From: Heterocephalus glaber
Taxonomy: Eukaryota > Chordata > Mammalia > Rodentia > Bathyergidae
Direction of reading: 5' to 3'
DNA length: 64,000 nucleotides
Assembly (NCBI RefSeq): GCF_000247695.1
Contig: NW_004624784.1
Location: 13,690,816 to 13,754,815 of the forward strand
Each line of letters starts with the position of its first letter. The first letter of the stretch is position 1. Shown here in pieces: positions 35,512 through 47,060 of the stretch. Under the pieces are notes generated by a model, which saw only the letters and a list, made by a program, of their open reading frames with translations, was not told the DNA's origin and did not search any database. Position numbers and translations under genes: made by a program.

Positions 35512-36068
35512 CGGCGCCAGAGGACAATGCTCAGGCCTGGCTCTCCTGGGGCATCCTGCTATTCCTTTTCCCCTGGGCAAGTCTTGGACCCCACAAAGAG
35601 AATTGTTCTTCAGTCTCATGGTGAATTCAGGCCCTACAGCCTTGTCCCTTGCTCCCCTCTTCCTGTCTTCACTGCTGGCATCCAGTTGTAGGCTATTGCT
35701 GCTTTGTTGTCCTTTGAAACAGCGTGGCTACTCAGGCCCTCACACCTGGCCTGCCCTCTTATCAGCATATTTATTTCTATTATTCACTCTCTGCTGACTC
35801 TTCCCCCTACGTGGATGTTATTTCTGCCTTCAGTACCCTCTTTTTCCTCCATATAAGTTGCCCCTTTCCCCTAACAATTCCATGCAACTTTTTATTTTTC
35901 TGGCTTTCTCTTTTCCAACCTTCTGTGGGGAAGGACTGGGTAAAGGTTGACAGGGGCCCTGCCTCATTCTCAGATCCAGGTCCAGAGTCCACCCTGAGCC
36001 CCCTCCCTAGTCTTCACTGTAGGCCACTGTATGATAGAAAAGCAATAAAGTATATTTGGGCTGAAAGA
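35455..36068 (+). CDS. CD3E: CD3E exon 9: end of ITAM, stop codon, 3' UTR
   Basis: Acceptor TCCTAG at 35454. Codes [18 protein letters not shown], then TGA at 35509-35511. The 3' UTR runs to just past AATAAA at 36044. A 159-aa open frame in the UTR is not thought to be coding. Confidence 0.93.
36044..36049 (+). terminator. CD3E: CD3E poly(A) signal
   Basis: AATAAA in the context AGCAATAAAGTATATTTGG, about 535 bp after the stop. Cleavage is expected near 36065. Confidence 0.85.
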
Positions 36069-36289
36069 GTTGCTGTCTCTTTCCTGGGAGCTTCTCAGAG
36101 GCTACCTTATTTCCTAAGACGACTCAGGTTCTCCCCACCTTTAAATGAAATCAGTGCTTGCAGTATGGTTCCAAGTGCAAGTATAGCCTGTTTTCCCAGC
36201 TGATGGGGCGCGGCGGGGCGGGGGGCATTACCTGAAGCTCTCCTTTGAGAAAGGAAATAGGAAAGAGAGAGAGAGAGGAAATTTAACTA

Positions 36290-36900
36290 ACTCTTCTTGT
36301 AGGAAAACATCACAGATGGAGAGAGTGCCTGATAGATCCCTGATGGAGTGGTCAGTTCATAAAATGGGCAAGATAGAAACAGGGCCTATGAAAGGCAGAG
36401 GGAGATAACAAAAAAGAGAAGAGTGACAAAAGAGGAGGCATGAGAGGGCTCTTGGGAATATGACATTTGTTTCCATAAGGTGCCAGGAAGAGCCACTGAG
36501 CTAAGGCTGAAGGAAGTGGAGGAAGGGGGTCTCCTAAGCAGGCTGCCCCTCCCTCCTGTGCAGGAGGCACCTGCTGCAGCAAAGCAGGCTGCGGTTAGGC
36601 AGAGCAGGATGTGGGCTGTGCAGGGAGTGAGCACACAGGCGCCCAGAGACCAGTGTGGGAAGACCTCATTCTCTGTCTCCCATAGCGTGCACTTAGCTTG
36701 CAGAGAGGAGGGCAGAACGTGAAGGAGCTGTCCTCGCCCAGCTCAGACCAGCCTCTCCTCTTCCTCTCTGCACTCAGAAACCTCCTGTGGACCACAAGGC
36801 TGTTTATGTGTATGACTACAAAACAAAAAAGGCCTTTTTTGATTAGTAGCCCTTCACATGCTGTACACATTCAGCCTTGGCCTTGTGACTACAGCTTTTC
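36290..36900. promoter_or_regulatory. CD3E: Possible CD3E 3' enhancer region
   Basis: A T-cell enhancer just 3' of the last CD3E exon is known in human and mouse. Here a mostly SINE-free stretch 0.2-0.8 kb past the poly(A) signal has an E-box CACCTG (36568-36573), a good RUNX site TGCGGTTA (36590-36597) and several GATA cores (AGATAG, AGATAA). Motif-based and positional only. Confidence 0.3.
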
Positions 36901-37079
36901 CTTGTCATCCCTGTTGAAATGTCACTTCTAAGCACCAACTCTTGCTCAAAAGGAGTCTCAGTGATGTTGCTTACCACTAGCTGCTCGTTGGAGACTGGCT
37001 CGAGGTTGGCAATTTTGTTCTACATGTATTTGATTGCACTCAGACAAGGGAAGACTTGGCTCAGTGTGATAAAAACAAG

Positions 37080-37290
37080 AACAGCTAATGTTTATTGAGC
37101 ATTTACTATGCTCCAGAAACTATGGAGCAGTTTATATATATCATCTCATTTCATCTTTATGATGACTCCACAAGATAGATGTCATCATCCTCATTTTGCA
37201 GATGAAAATAGTGAAGCTGAGAGAGGTTAAGTCATTTGCACAAGTCACGGTGAGGGGCCTAGCTGGAATTCAAAGCCAAAGCTTGTCCAA
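37080..37290 (-). mobile_element. MIR SINE
   Basis: TGTTTATTGAGCATTTACTA through GAGAGAGGTTAAGTCATTTG. Confidence 0.7.
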
Positions 37291-37560
37291 CATATCCTTT
37301 CAACATCTACCCAGTACTGATTGCGGCCATAAGGAATGCTTTCCATCCTATCTGATGTCTTTGGAAAGACAGATGGAGGGACAGAAGTGGAGCTGAAACT
37401 CTGAGTAGATTTCCTACTTGGGGCAGCGGTAAAGTAATGCAGGAAAAAGGCAAATGGTGAGGTGAGGAATATAAGCGGTATGTCAGGGCTGTAGATTATA
37501 TATGGGATGCAAAGGATAGGAAGGATACACCCTATAGAAAGACTACAGAATTGCAGTGGG

Positions 37561-37640
37561 GCCGGGGATGTAGCTCAGTGGCACAATGGCTGCCTGGCAA
37601 GTGTAAGGTCCTGAGTCCGATCCCTGGTACCAAAAAAAAG
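37561..37640 (+). mobile_element. ID SINE
   Basis: Perfect 13-bp duplication GAATTGCAGTGGG. Confidence 0.9.
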
Positions 37641-38279
37641 GAATTGCAGTGGGATGCAGGTTTGAGGTTGGACACAGTGGAAAGGAGGAATATAGAATAA
37701 AGGAAAATATTAGACAGATGGAAGAAAAGATTGATTTCTGCCACTGGCCAAGATGAAGTAACAAGAATTGAATATATTCTCCTGCCTGAAAAAAACTAAA
37801 ACATGAGACAAAATAGGTTAAAACAATAAATTTTAAAGCATTCAATATCAGGCAACAATGGGAAATGACCCTTAAGGATGGGAAGCAAATAAGATGAACC
37901 CTAATATTGCTCCAGCTTACAATCTAGACACAGTTTCTAGGCTGTGTTGCAGGAAGGGAGAACTAAGCAGAGCCCCAAGATCTCCCTGAGGTCAGCAGAC
38001 AAGGATGGAGACCAAAGCTTCTACAGTTTGTAGGAGAGAGTTCAAGAGAGGAGTGAGATGCCCAGGGAGAACTCCAGAGATCTGAAGAGGGTCCCTCTCA
38101 AGTCCTCAGGTTAATAGTGGTCGGTACATACTTGAGAGGAGACTTCCAGAAGCTAAAGAAAAAATTCCCTGAAAGGATCAGAGGAATCTTTCGACCTCAC
38201 ACAGGGCTGGAAATCATTGCTGTGCTCTCATAATTCAAGGGACATTGAGAAGAGCTGTGTGTTCATATAACAGAAGGGG

Positions 38280-38445
38280 ACAAGTGATCTCTTTGGCGGC
38301 TTTTTTATAAGGGCACTAATCCCATTAGTAAGAACCCCTCCCTCAAGGCATAATCACCTCTGAAAGGCCCCACTTCCTAATGCTATGGAATTGGGGGTCA
38401 AGATTTAAACATTTGAATTTGGAAGGAACTCAGACATTCAGTCCA
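38280..38445. mobile_element. Old LTR-like interspersed repeat
   Basis: TATAAGGGCACTAATCCCAT and AATCACCTCTGAAAGGCCCC match a common mammalian repeat wording; family not resolved. A second unresolved old repeat follows at 38740-39180. Confidence 0.35.
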
Positions 38446-38735
38446 CAACAGTTCTGAACAATTTTGTGCTGATGAATTTAACAACTTGGATGAGATTGGC
38501 ACATTCCTTGAAAAAGCTCACTGAAGATGAAAGATAACTTGAATAGCCCTTTACCTTTTAAATAGGTTGAATCTATAAAAACTTTCCTACAAAGAAAACT
38601 TCAAATTCAGATGACTTCACTGCTAAAATCTACCAAACGTGAAAGGCAGCAATAATGTCAATTCTGTACTGATTCCTCCAGAAAATTGAAGAGACAATAC
38701 TTGCAAATTGTTCTATAGAGACCAGACTTGCCCTG
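38445..38735 (+). mobile_element. L1 ORF2 fragment
   Basis: GATTCCTCCAGAAAATTGAAGA and AAATCTACCAAACGTGAAAG resemble the L1 reverse-transcriptase region. Degenerate. Confidence 0.45.
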
Positions 38736-39066
38736 TGTTGATTTTTCTAGTTGATTTTGTGTGTCAACTTGAGTAGGCCACAGTATTCAGATATATGGTC
38801 AAATACATCTGGATGTTGCTATAAAGTATTTCTTAGATAAGATTAGCATTTAAGTCAGTAGACTTTGAGTAAAGTGGATCACCCTTCATAATGTGGGTGA
38901 ACCTCATCTCTTCAACTGAAGGGCAAAGAAACTGAGGTCCTTTAAAGAGGGAATTTTGCCTCCACACTATCTTTAGCCGCAACATCCACTCCTCCCTGGG
39001 TCTCCAGGCTACCAGAATACCCTGCAAACTTTGGACATGCTTCTCCAAACACATGAGCCAATTTTT

Positions 39067-39147
39067 TTTTTTTTTTAACCAGGGATTGAACTCAGAACCT
39101 TGAAATTGCAAGGCAGGCACGGTGCCAATGAGCTAAATCCCCAGCCC
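39067..39147 (-). mobile_element. ID SINE
   Basis: Near-perfect duplication CACATGAGCCAATTTT / CACATGAACCAATTTT. Confidence 0.88.
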
Positions 39148-39692
39148 ACATGAACCAATTTTACTAGAGAAACAGAACCAATAGGACATGTATGTAGGTG
39201 GTTGCCTGTTATTTGAAGAATCATACACACCTTGATATCAAAGGTGTTAAACAAAGATATTAAAAGAAAACTTCAGACCAAATGAATATAGATACACTTC
39301 TTTTCTTTTCTTTTTTTTTTTCCATCTGGATGAGTTTGATTGGGAAGGAGCACCTCTTTTTCACCATTTCTGGTGGTTTAGCTGAACAAGGAGATCTTTC
39401 TAATGGAAGATCATTGGGCAAGTTCCACGTGTGTGAATGACTGTACTCCCCAGCCACAGCCTTTCAAAGTTTGAATCTTAGGAGATGATCCAATGTCAGT
39501 ATTGTACTTCTAAATAATTATACCATCAGTCTTGCTATAAATGAGGTTTGCAATTTTTCCTCTCAATCATCAACTTTCACATTAGTTTGGCAAAATCTGT
39601 ATCCAAGAAGTAAAGCAAATCCAAATATGGTGAACATTCTTCCATGGCCAAAATGGAAAAATCAGTTTATATCCTTATCAAAACCCATCCAT

Positions 39693-39780
39693 GGGGCTGG
39701 GGATGTAGCTCAGTGACACCATGCCTGCCTGGCAAGTGCAAGGTCCTGAGTTCGATCCCAGGTACCGCCAAAAAAAAAAA
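39693..39780 (+). mobile_element. ID SINE
   Basis: Full-length with A-tail. Confidence 0.87.
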
Positions 39781-39903
39781 ATCCACAGGGAAATCAGCTC
39801 CCTTTTTCATGGAGCTTGGCCACCTCTAGGCTAGGCAGTACAGAAGGGCTGCAGCCAGGAGAGAGGTACTAGCAGGAAGCAGCCTCTAGGAGGTCCTGAA
39901 ATC

Positions 39904-39989
39904 TTTTTTATTTTTGGTACCAGGGATCAAACTCAAGACCTTGTGCTTGCAAGACAGGTGGTGGAAACACTGAGCTAAATCTCTGGCCC
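39904..39989 (-). mobile_element. ID SINE
   Basis: Antisense full-length copy. Confidence 0.85.
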
Positions 39990-40550
39990 TGGAATACAAA
40001 ATTGGTTTAACAGATCATGCCATCATAATAATTTACCATATAACAGACTAAAAAAGTAAAATTATAGTCATCCCTATCAATGCATGAGCATTTGACAATG
40101 CTCAACATCTATTTTGGGGGAAAAAAATTCTCAGCAAACTACAATGAGGAAAGAGACATTCCTCAACCTGTTGAAAGATATCTAAGAAAAAACTACAACT
40201 AACATGCTTAATGATTTAAAAAAAAACAACGCTCTTCTTCTAAGATGACCAACAAGGCAAGGATGTCCTCTTCCCTAGCCCTTTTTTATTTTATTTTGAG
40301 ACAAGGTCTTGCTAACATTGCTGGCCTTGAACTTGTAATCCTCCTGCCTCATCCTCCCAAGTAGTTGGGATTACAGGCGTGCACCACCACACCTGACTTG
40401 TCCACTCTTATTCAGCATTCTACTGGAAGTTTTAGCCAGTCCAATAAGCCAAGAAACAGAAATAAGACACATCCAACAGGAAAGGAAAAAGTTGAATTGT
40501 TTCTATTAACAGATATCATGACTGTCTGTGTAAAATACCCAGGAGGATCA
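39990..40550 (+). mobile_element. L1 ORF2 fragment split by an antisense B1
   Basis: Continues L1 ORF2-type text (CAGCAAACTACAATGAGGAA, GGAAGTTTTAGCCAGTCCAA) on both sides of a B1 at 40285-40400. Confidence 0.5.
40285..40400 (-). mobile_element. B1 SINE
   Basis: Antisense B1 inside L1. Confidence 0.8.
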
Positions 40551-41243
40551 CCATCAGTTCAAGGCCAACCTAAACTACATAGTAAGACACTATCTCAAAA
40601 AAAAACAACCAATAAAATAAAATAATAAAACTAAATTAAAGGAGGGAAGGAGAGAGAGAAGTTTCCAGAAGGGCTCAGATGGAGAGTAATAAGTGCCTCT
40701 CAATCTTGGTTTCACATCAGAATCACCTTGCACAGTTTTGAAAGCCCTGAGGCCCATGTAGCAGTTGGAGCAGGGATGGAGAGAGGCTAGTTAACAAATA
40801 CAGGGGTGCAGTTGGATGAGAGAAATAATATCTAATGTTCTGTAGCACAGTAGGATAACTACGGTTGATAATACCTGTTGTGTATTCAAAATATCCAATA
40901 GAAAGAATTTTGACTGTCCTCAACACAGAGAAATATTGTCTGAGGTAGTAGATATACCAGTTCCCCAGATCTGATCAAAGTCCTAAGGGTTATCTGTACC
41001 CTAGATCTATAAATTCAGAAATTCTGAGGATGGTATCCAGATATCAGTATTTTTAAACTTTCCACAAGACTCCAATGGTCAGCCAGTGTTAAGATCTGGT
41101 GGATAGGGCACGTAAGTCAATATAAGGAACTCAAGGTATAAGGAGGTATGCAGGGTACATGAAGGATCCAAAATGTTGGTGAAATACAGGCTGTGGAAGG
41201 GATGCTCAAGGTAGAGGGATTCAATGTGAAAGTAGGCTCTAGG

Positions 41244-41434
41244 GCAGTAGTGGCAAACCTATGGCACACGTGTTGTTTTTCTCTTAAGATAAAAGATGTT
41301 AATATATGAAGAGTTTTTTCTAAACTAAAACCTCAGTATTCAAGTGTAATTGCAGTGTCGGCACTTTGCAATAAATAAGTGGATTTTGGGTTACAGTTTG
41401 GGCACTCAGTTTCTAAAAGATTCATCATCACCTG
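41244..41434 (+). mobile_element. Non-autonomous hAT-like DNA transposon
   Basis: About 190 bp beginning CAGTAGTGGCAAACCTATGG and ending TTCATCATCACCTG, which are imperfect inverted repeats. A TCTAG core flanks both sides (41238-41242, 41435-41439), as for hAT/Charlie target sites. Confidence 0.5.
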
Positions 41435-41671
41435 TCTAGAGTTAGAAAAACTATACAAGGAGTAAAAATAAATTATAACTTTGAATGAAGTATATGTAAA
41501 TTGAAAGCTCAATGAGTTATGAAATTAAGTTCTGCTTATATCTCAAGGAGATGGTGGTCAGAATCATCCATGTCTCTGGCTAAGTGGATGTTAGCTCTTT
41601 TTTCCTTTGGAAATTTGAGTCTAGGAAACTCCCACTGTCATTAAGCTGTCCTGAAGTTCTGTAAATTACTT

Positions 41672-41751
41672 TTTTTTTTGGCACTGGGGATGGAACCCAG
41701 GACCTTGCACTTTCGAGGCAGGCACCGGAGCCACTGAGCTAAATCCCTGGC
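41672..41751 (-). mobile_element. ID SINE
   Basis: Flanks CTGTAAATTACTT / CTATAAATTACTT. Confidence 0.87.
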
Positions 41752-42289
41752 TATAAATTACTTGTGGATCCAGAAAACAAAAAGATTCCCAGCTGGAGGA
41801 TCCAGGAGGAGAAATAAAGGACACAAGAGAGTAAGTGGCCTCGGTTCTTCCTCTAAACCAGAGACTCTGAATTTGGGCTGCTTCAGAATCACCTGGGGAC
41901 CCTATTCCTAGAGAGTAAGGCACAAAGATCTACATTTTTGTTTAATAAATCTCTCAGGCTCCCAAAGTTTGAGAACCACCACTTAACCCCCTGGCTAAAG
42001 AAGACACCTACTGAAAATTTCCCAAGCCCCCTCTTAGTCTCAACACCAGCTTTCCCAGCAGGCAGAGAGCAATAAGTTGTTTTAATTTGATGAAGGGTTT
42101 CTGGTCCCACTTTATCATGCAGAGGGCAGGAGCAGGGCAGGAACAGGTACTGGGGAAGGAAGATAAAATGGTACCTTCCATAGAGGGAAAAGAGACATTT
42201 TTTTTCACATCTAGTGGCAGCTATTCAACAGGGACATAAAGTCACAGCCAGCCCTTTAGCAGCAATGGGACTTTGTAGCACACACCCTC

Positions 42290-42460
42290 TGAGCTGTGAT
42301 AAGAAAGAAGTCACTGAGCCCCTTGATGTTGTTCCCACCCCCACTCATGATGTCATGAAAATTCTCTGTGGCAAAGCTCCTAAACACAACACCCCGCCCT
42401 CGGAAGGCTTATGATTGGGGACTGGAGTCAACAAGTAGCAGAGGAAGTGTGGAAGGGAGA
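42290..42460. promoter_or_regulatory. CD3D: Candidate CD3D 3' enhancer
   Basis: Within 170 bp, 0.2-0.4 kb past the CD3D poly(A) site: GATA site TGATAAG (42297-42303), CRE/ATF-like TGATGTCA (42348-42355), RUNX-like TGTGGC (42367-42372) and ETS-RUNX composite GAGGAAGTGTGG (42441-42452). A T-cell enhancer with a CRE-like element lies 3' of CD3D in human. The stretch has no recognisable repeat. Function inferred. Confidence 0.5.
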
Positions 42461-42649
42461 TCTTTCAGCCAGAAAACTCACTGGCCTAGAGACACCAGTG
42501 GGCCATGACATGGTAGGGGACAGCCCATCACACTGTCTGTGTGAGGCAGAATGGAGGAAATGAAGGAACTACTTAGGTGGGCAAGGGCCCAGCCCTTCGG
42601 GACAATTCCCAAGCCCTGCCCAAGAGCCTTGAGAAGCACAGGCATTAGC

Positions 42650-42800
42650 TGAATGGAAGAGAACATCTTTATTGGCCAAGCAAGGAGGAATGGAATAGTT
42701 CACAATGTGCTTCTAGAAGCCACCAGCCTTGGGATCATTTGCTCCGGTGCCAGTTTTCTCCAAGACGGCTGTACTGAGCATCCTCACGATCTCGCAGAGG
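42650..42800 (-). CDS. CD3D: CD3D exon 5: end of ITAM, stop codon, 3' UTR
   Basis: Acceptor CTCTTAG. Codes [21 protein letters not shown], then TGA at 42737-42735. Short 3' UTR ending about 20 bp past the poly(A) signal. Confidence 0.94.
42668..42673 (-). terminator. CD3D: CD3D poly(A) signal
   Basis: AATAAA on the minus strand, about 60 bp after the stop codon. Confidence 0.85.
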
Positions 42801-43284
42801 CTAAGAGATGAGAAGGGAGGCAGTGAGTCAGGTCAGAACTCTCTCGGGAAGAGTCCCAGCAGATCCTGGAGATGATAGCTTGTTCCTCCCCTCCCCAACC
42901 CTCTCCAATGATGAGTTCCTCACCAGGACTTTTCACACAACACAGCTTAGCCTCTTGGTCCCCACTCACTCCTCTTTCTCTTCCTGCCTCCTCCCTGCCA
43001 TGCTCACCTGATAAAGCTGGTCATTCTTCAACAGAGCTTGAGTGTCAGCCCCTGAAAGAACCAGGAAAGAGTTATAAGGAGGGGCGGGGAAGAAGGGACA
43101 TTGAGACTCATGAAAATTGCACCCGGATCTGCATCAGGCCACGCCCTCCCATACCCTCAGAAATCTCCGTAAGCAATGTGGGTACATGAGTGCTTTCAAT
43201 AAACCATAGAAGGAGTTTGTAGACATTGCAAGAGTGACTCCCAGATGAGACCATTCAGCTGATTCAGGAGTTCAGTGGTATACA

Positions 43285-43316
<32 letters not shown>

Positions 43317-46296
43317 TATGCACATGGCACACGCACACATTCTGCTCTTTCACTAACCTCCAGAGAGCCTTCCAGTCTCATGTCCTGCAAAGCAGTAGAC
43401 TCCCAAAGCAAGGAGCAGAGTGGCAATGATGTCAGTGACAATGATGCCAGCAAGGGTGGCGGAGTCCATCTCCACACAGCTCTGGCACACTGGAGAAAGA
43501 AAGAGAGGGGAGGGCTAGATTGCTTTTAAGATCAGGGAATGACCCTGCCTGCTGGTGCTACCCTATGATCTCATGACACGACCTAAACTTCAGTAAGATC
43601 CACGGACAAAGGCTGCTGATGCCCTTGCCACTTCCATCTTTTTATCCTCATCCCAAGGAGTTCCTGAAGGGAACCAAGAAATCATCTCAACTGCAGACAC
43701 CTTAAACTAGGTGGTGAGCTACACCTTCCCCCCCCCCACAACCAAGCCTGCAGGAACAAGGCCCCTACTCCCCAGCCTGGCTTAGGTAAGCACTCACTCC
43801 CACTCTGCAGGCCCCCAAATCTGGCTAACACCATTGCAACAGTGACCTCAGTTTGTTTAGAGAATAGGTTGATTCACCACATCCCCTTCTAGCCAGAAAG
43901 TTCTCACATCCAGAGGCCCCACCACTCTAGTCCAGAGGGTCCAGGAGGCACATACTTCGATAATATACTTGCACAGTAGATTCTTTCTTGTCATATATAT
44001 CGGTCCCCAAACACTTATACACTCCTCGTGGATCCAGGAGACGTTTTCCCAAGTCCAGACGGACACCATTTGCTCTCTTTGTCCCTACTGTTCCATCTAG
44101 CCATGTGACGCTGGTATTGCAATCCACAAATACTTTGTCCTCAAATTCCTCCACAGGTATCTGGAAGGGGTTCACTAAGGGAAAGAAATACCGCAGTCAG
44201 AGACAGCTGGTACTCTGCACTAGCCTCCCTGTTCCACTGGTGACCACCATGGTACTCTAGAACAGTTTATGGTTTCTAGTGAGCAGGGCAGGAGTGAAAA
44301 ATGAAAGCTTCCAGAAGTTTCCTATGAATCACAGAGGCCAGGAAGGACATGAGACTGCAGTCCAAGAAGAATACAGGTCTTAAGGGACTTGGGACAACAG
44401 AGAAAACCATGAAGCTGAGTTGATTCAAGAATCTTCCTGAAAATGAGTTCAGACCACTGATTAGAAGTAGGAGAGGCTGGGGATTTAGCTCAGCAGCACT
44501 GCGCCTGCCTCTCAAGCACAAGGTCGTGAGCTCGATCCCCAGTACCAAAAAAAGAAGAAGAAGTAGAAGGGGAAGCCAGGCACTCAAGAGGCTGAGACAA
44601 GAGGGTCACAGTGAGTTCTGAGGTACACAGTGAGTTCAAGGCCAGCCTGATTACATAGTGAGGCCCTGTCTCAAAATAGGTGAAAAATAAAAAATAGAAA
44701 CAGAAGGGGAGCATAGACTGATAAAGCGTCCCATGGGAAAGGGAAAGGCAAGAGACTATTTCCATTTTGGAAATGCCTGCATTTTTCTACTAGAAAGCAT
44801 CTAATTCTAATTCCCGTCCCATGACAACACTCCCATTTCAACTTCTGGTCCTCTCCTCTTCCCATTGCTCTTCCCCAACATTTAACAAGGGGATGGGAAA
44901 CTCAATGCTAAAGACTTGCCAAGGCTCAACGATAACTGAGGCAGGAAGGAACTGGTATGAACCCCCAACCCATAGGTCCAGATTGGGCTGGGGATTTAGC
45001 TCAGTGGCACCACTCCTGCCTCACAAGCACAAGGTCTTGAGTTCGATCCCCGGTACCGCAAAAACAAAAACACAAACATAGGTCCAGATTTACCAGAGCA
45101 AATCTCATGCAAAAAAATTCAATTGCTCCCCTCTTGGTTAAGGGGACTGGGACAGAAAAAAAAATGTTTATCAAATCTGTTCTTGAAGCTCCATAAGTCA
45201 AATCTTACGGGAAGTGTAAGGGCCAGAGGTGAAAATAATGCTTTTCTAGATCCACTGAATTGTAAGAGTATCTCCAGGTCCACAGAGCACTGGCATCCAT
45301 ACTGCTCATCCCAAGAAAGAGTGAAAGCTATGTTCACCCTGAGCTTTATACTCAGCACCAATTTGGACACAAGAAAACTCCAAAACAGCTGCTTCTTGTG
45401 CCTCTGAATGAGGGCAGGAGTCTATGTGCGTACACTCAGGGAGACACACACACATCAACTGCTTCACCTCTTTTAGTCATCCTTGGAGTTGTTTCCAGTG
45501 AACTTGTGGATCCCAGTGCAACTATCAAGGTGACTATTTGACCCAGTTTTCCTAGGGCTGAGGAGGTTCCTGGGACATGGGATTTTCCAGGGACTTTTGT
45601 TTTCTTTTCTTTTGCAGTGCTCTGCCACTGACCTATGTCCCCAGTCCAGTTTTCAGTTTTATTTTTTTTTTGGTGAGGGGGTCTTACTATGTTGCCCAGA
45701 CAGGTCTCAAACTCCTAGGCTAAAGGGATCCTCCTGCCTCAGTCTCTCAAGTAACTGCAATTTTCAGTTTTAAAACCAGGCAAACTATGATGAGTTAGCA
45801 TTCTACAGAGCATGCAATGATCTCCTGTCCCATCACCAAATCTATCTTTTCTCTTAAAGCAGTCCCCTAAGTCCTAGGGCATGGCTCCAGGTGGTCACAT
45901 AATGGTGGCCAAATGAACAAGAGTCCAGACCTCAGAAGCTATCTGCTATAGAAGAAACAGTCCATGTAGCTCTGCTCCCCCATCCAACCCTAGGCTCAGA
46001 CCTACACATACTGAGCCATTTCCCACAGATCTCTGGCCAAAGACCATTTGAAAGACATTCAAGGCCAACAGCTGCCCTGGCCAAAGTAGTTGAAAGCCCA
46101 GCACCTGTTTCCTTCATCCCAGCCCTGCCCAGGTGCCTGGTGAATTAAAGTTAGTTTTGCAAACCACCTTCTAGTGGACCTCACTCCCAGTGCTAATGTC
46201 CCTCTCAGTTCCTTTCCTTCACCTGGAGAAGTCTTACTTACCTTGAGGGAGAAGGGCAGCCAGGACCAGACCAGTCAGAAACCTGCTATGTTTCAT
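42735..46296 (-). CDS. CD3D: CD3D, T-cell surface glycoprotein CD3 delta chain (spliced, 171 aa)
   Basis: Subunit of the TCR-CD3 complex that pairs with CD3 epsilon and sits beside TCR alpha. Coding segments in transcription order: 46296-46242, 44174-43956, 43489-43358, 43051-43008, 42800-42735. All splice sites are GT-AG. Leader [20 protein letters not shown] is residues 1-20. The compact Ig domain has C37 and C73, with an NTS sequon at N38. Stalk CQSC (93-96). Transmembrane helix about 102-126 with Asp111. The tail has a DTQALL dileucine signal (138-143) and an ITAM (Y149-L152, Y160-L163, spacer 7). The length equals human CD3D. Odd: the CNGT sequon expected at position 74 reads CLGT. Lies head-to-head with CD3G. 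Very confident. Confidence 0.97.
43008..43051 (-). CDS. CD3D: CD3D exon 4: dileucine signal and first ITAM tyrosine
   Basis: 44 nt, acceptor TTTCAG, donor GTGAGC. Encodes [15 protein letters not shown]. Confidence 0.95.
43280..43318. repeat. (CA)n microsatellite in CD3D intron 3
   Basis: Perfect CA run about 40 bp before the exon 3 donor in plus coordinates. Confidence 0.92.
43358..43489 (-). CDS. CD3D: CD3D exon 3: CxxC stalk and transmembrane helix
   Basis: 132 nt, acceptor TCTCCAG, donor GTTAGT. Encodes [17 protein letters not shown], then a helix containing [19 protein letters not shown]. Confidence 0.95.
43956..44174 (-). CDS. CD3D: CD3D exon 2: Ig domain
   Basis: 219 nt, acceptor CCTTAG, donor GTATGT. 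Encodes [10 protein letters not shown] to YYR, with the CNTS and DPRGVYKC motifs. Confidence 0.96.
44475..44690 (+). mobile_element. ID SINE then partial B1 (CD3D intron 1)
   Basis: ID 44475-44553, followed by a B1 with an internally repeated right part. Confidence 0.78.
44985..45076 (+). mobile_element. ID SINE (CD3D intron 1)
   Basis: Perfect 14-bp duplication CATAGGTCCAGATT. Confidence 0.9.
45605..45770 (-). mobile_element. Diverged B1 + ID-like dimer (CD3D intron 1)
   Basis: Antisense ID-like piece then B1 (TCTTACTATGTTGCCCAGAC). Confidence 0.6.
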
Positions 46297-46430
46297 CTTT
46301 CAGCAGAATTCATCCAGTAGACAGAGCCAGATCACGGAACTACCAGCTGGGGTGAGGGCTACCCTCCTCCAACTGACTCATGGGTATTCGGAAAAAGTGA
46401 AGTGTAGCAAAGGAACTAGAAGATGTCTGC
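46242..46430 (-). CDS. CD3D: CD3D exon 1: 5' UTR and signal peptide
   Basis: ATG at 46296-46294, donor GTAAGT at 46241-46236. Coding part 55 nt. The leader resembles the human CD3D 5' UTR (CAGACATCTTCTAGTTCCT near the top), so transcription should start near 46430. Confidence 0.88.
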
Positions 46431-46824
46431 CTCTCTGCCTTTCATGATGAGAGGCCATAAAGGCAAGAGTAGCAAGTGGTGGGGTAGGAAGGAAGCAGGT
46501 GCAAATTGCTCTTTCTCTGAGCAGAGAGGTTGGGGGTGGAGCTGAAGGCAGAGAATATGGAGAAAGCTACCCAGACTTTTAGGAGGCAAAAGGAAACTTA
46601 GGACGGTCTTTCCTGAGTCCTAATGAAAAACCGAGAACTTCAGAGTCCCTATTAGCACCATAACTACATTTATCTCTCACCTAAAAACTGCTACCTGTCA
46701 AAGCCTTTGAGAGAGGCTAAGAGCCTCAAGGCATAAGCCATTTCAGCTAGGTTGCTCCTATTACGGTCTTTCTTGGGACCCTTCACTGGGCACCCTGGAC
46801 ACCAGATGAAGCAGCTTCTAGCCA

Positions 46825-47000
46825 GTGGGAAGTTGGACTTTAGAGCCACACACATAGATATTTGAATCCTAGCTCCAATACTTGGTACCCTCAGGGCCAG
46901 TCAAATAATTTTTCTGAGCCTGATTCTTAGAGTATCATTATAAGGATTTTTAAAAGTGACATGGTGCCTGCCACATAAATACGATCAGTAAGAAGTAGTT
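46825..47000 (+). mobile_element. MIR SINE
   Basis: MIR order from GACTTTAGAGCCACACACAT to ATGGTGCCTGCCACATAA. Confidence 0.6.
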
Positions 47001-47060
47001 ATTAATAGCAATGTGATTAACTTAGGGCAAATTTGAACCTCCCCAAAGGTCTACGGACCT

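Noticed and set aside
35724..36203. 159-codon open frame
   Set aside because: Lies in the CD3E 3' UTR and runs over its poly(A) signal. No domain or conservation cue.
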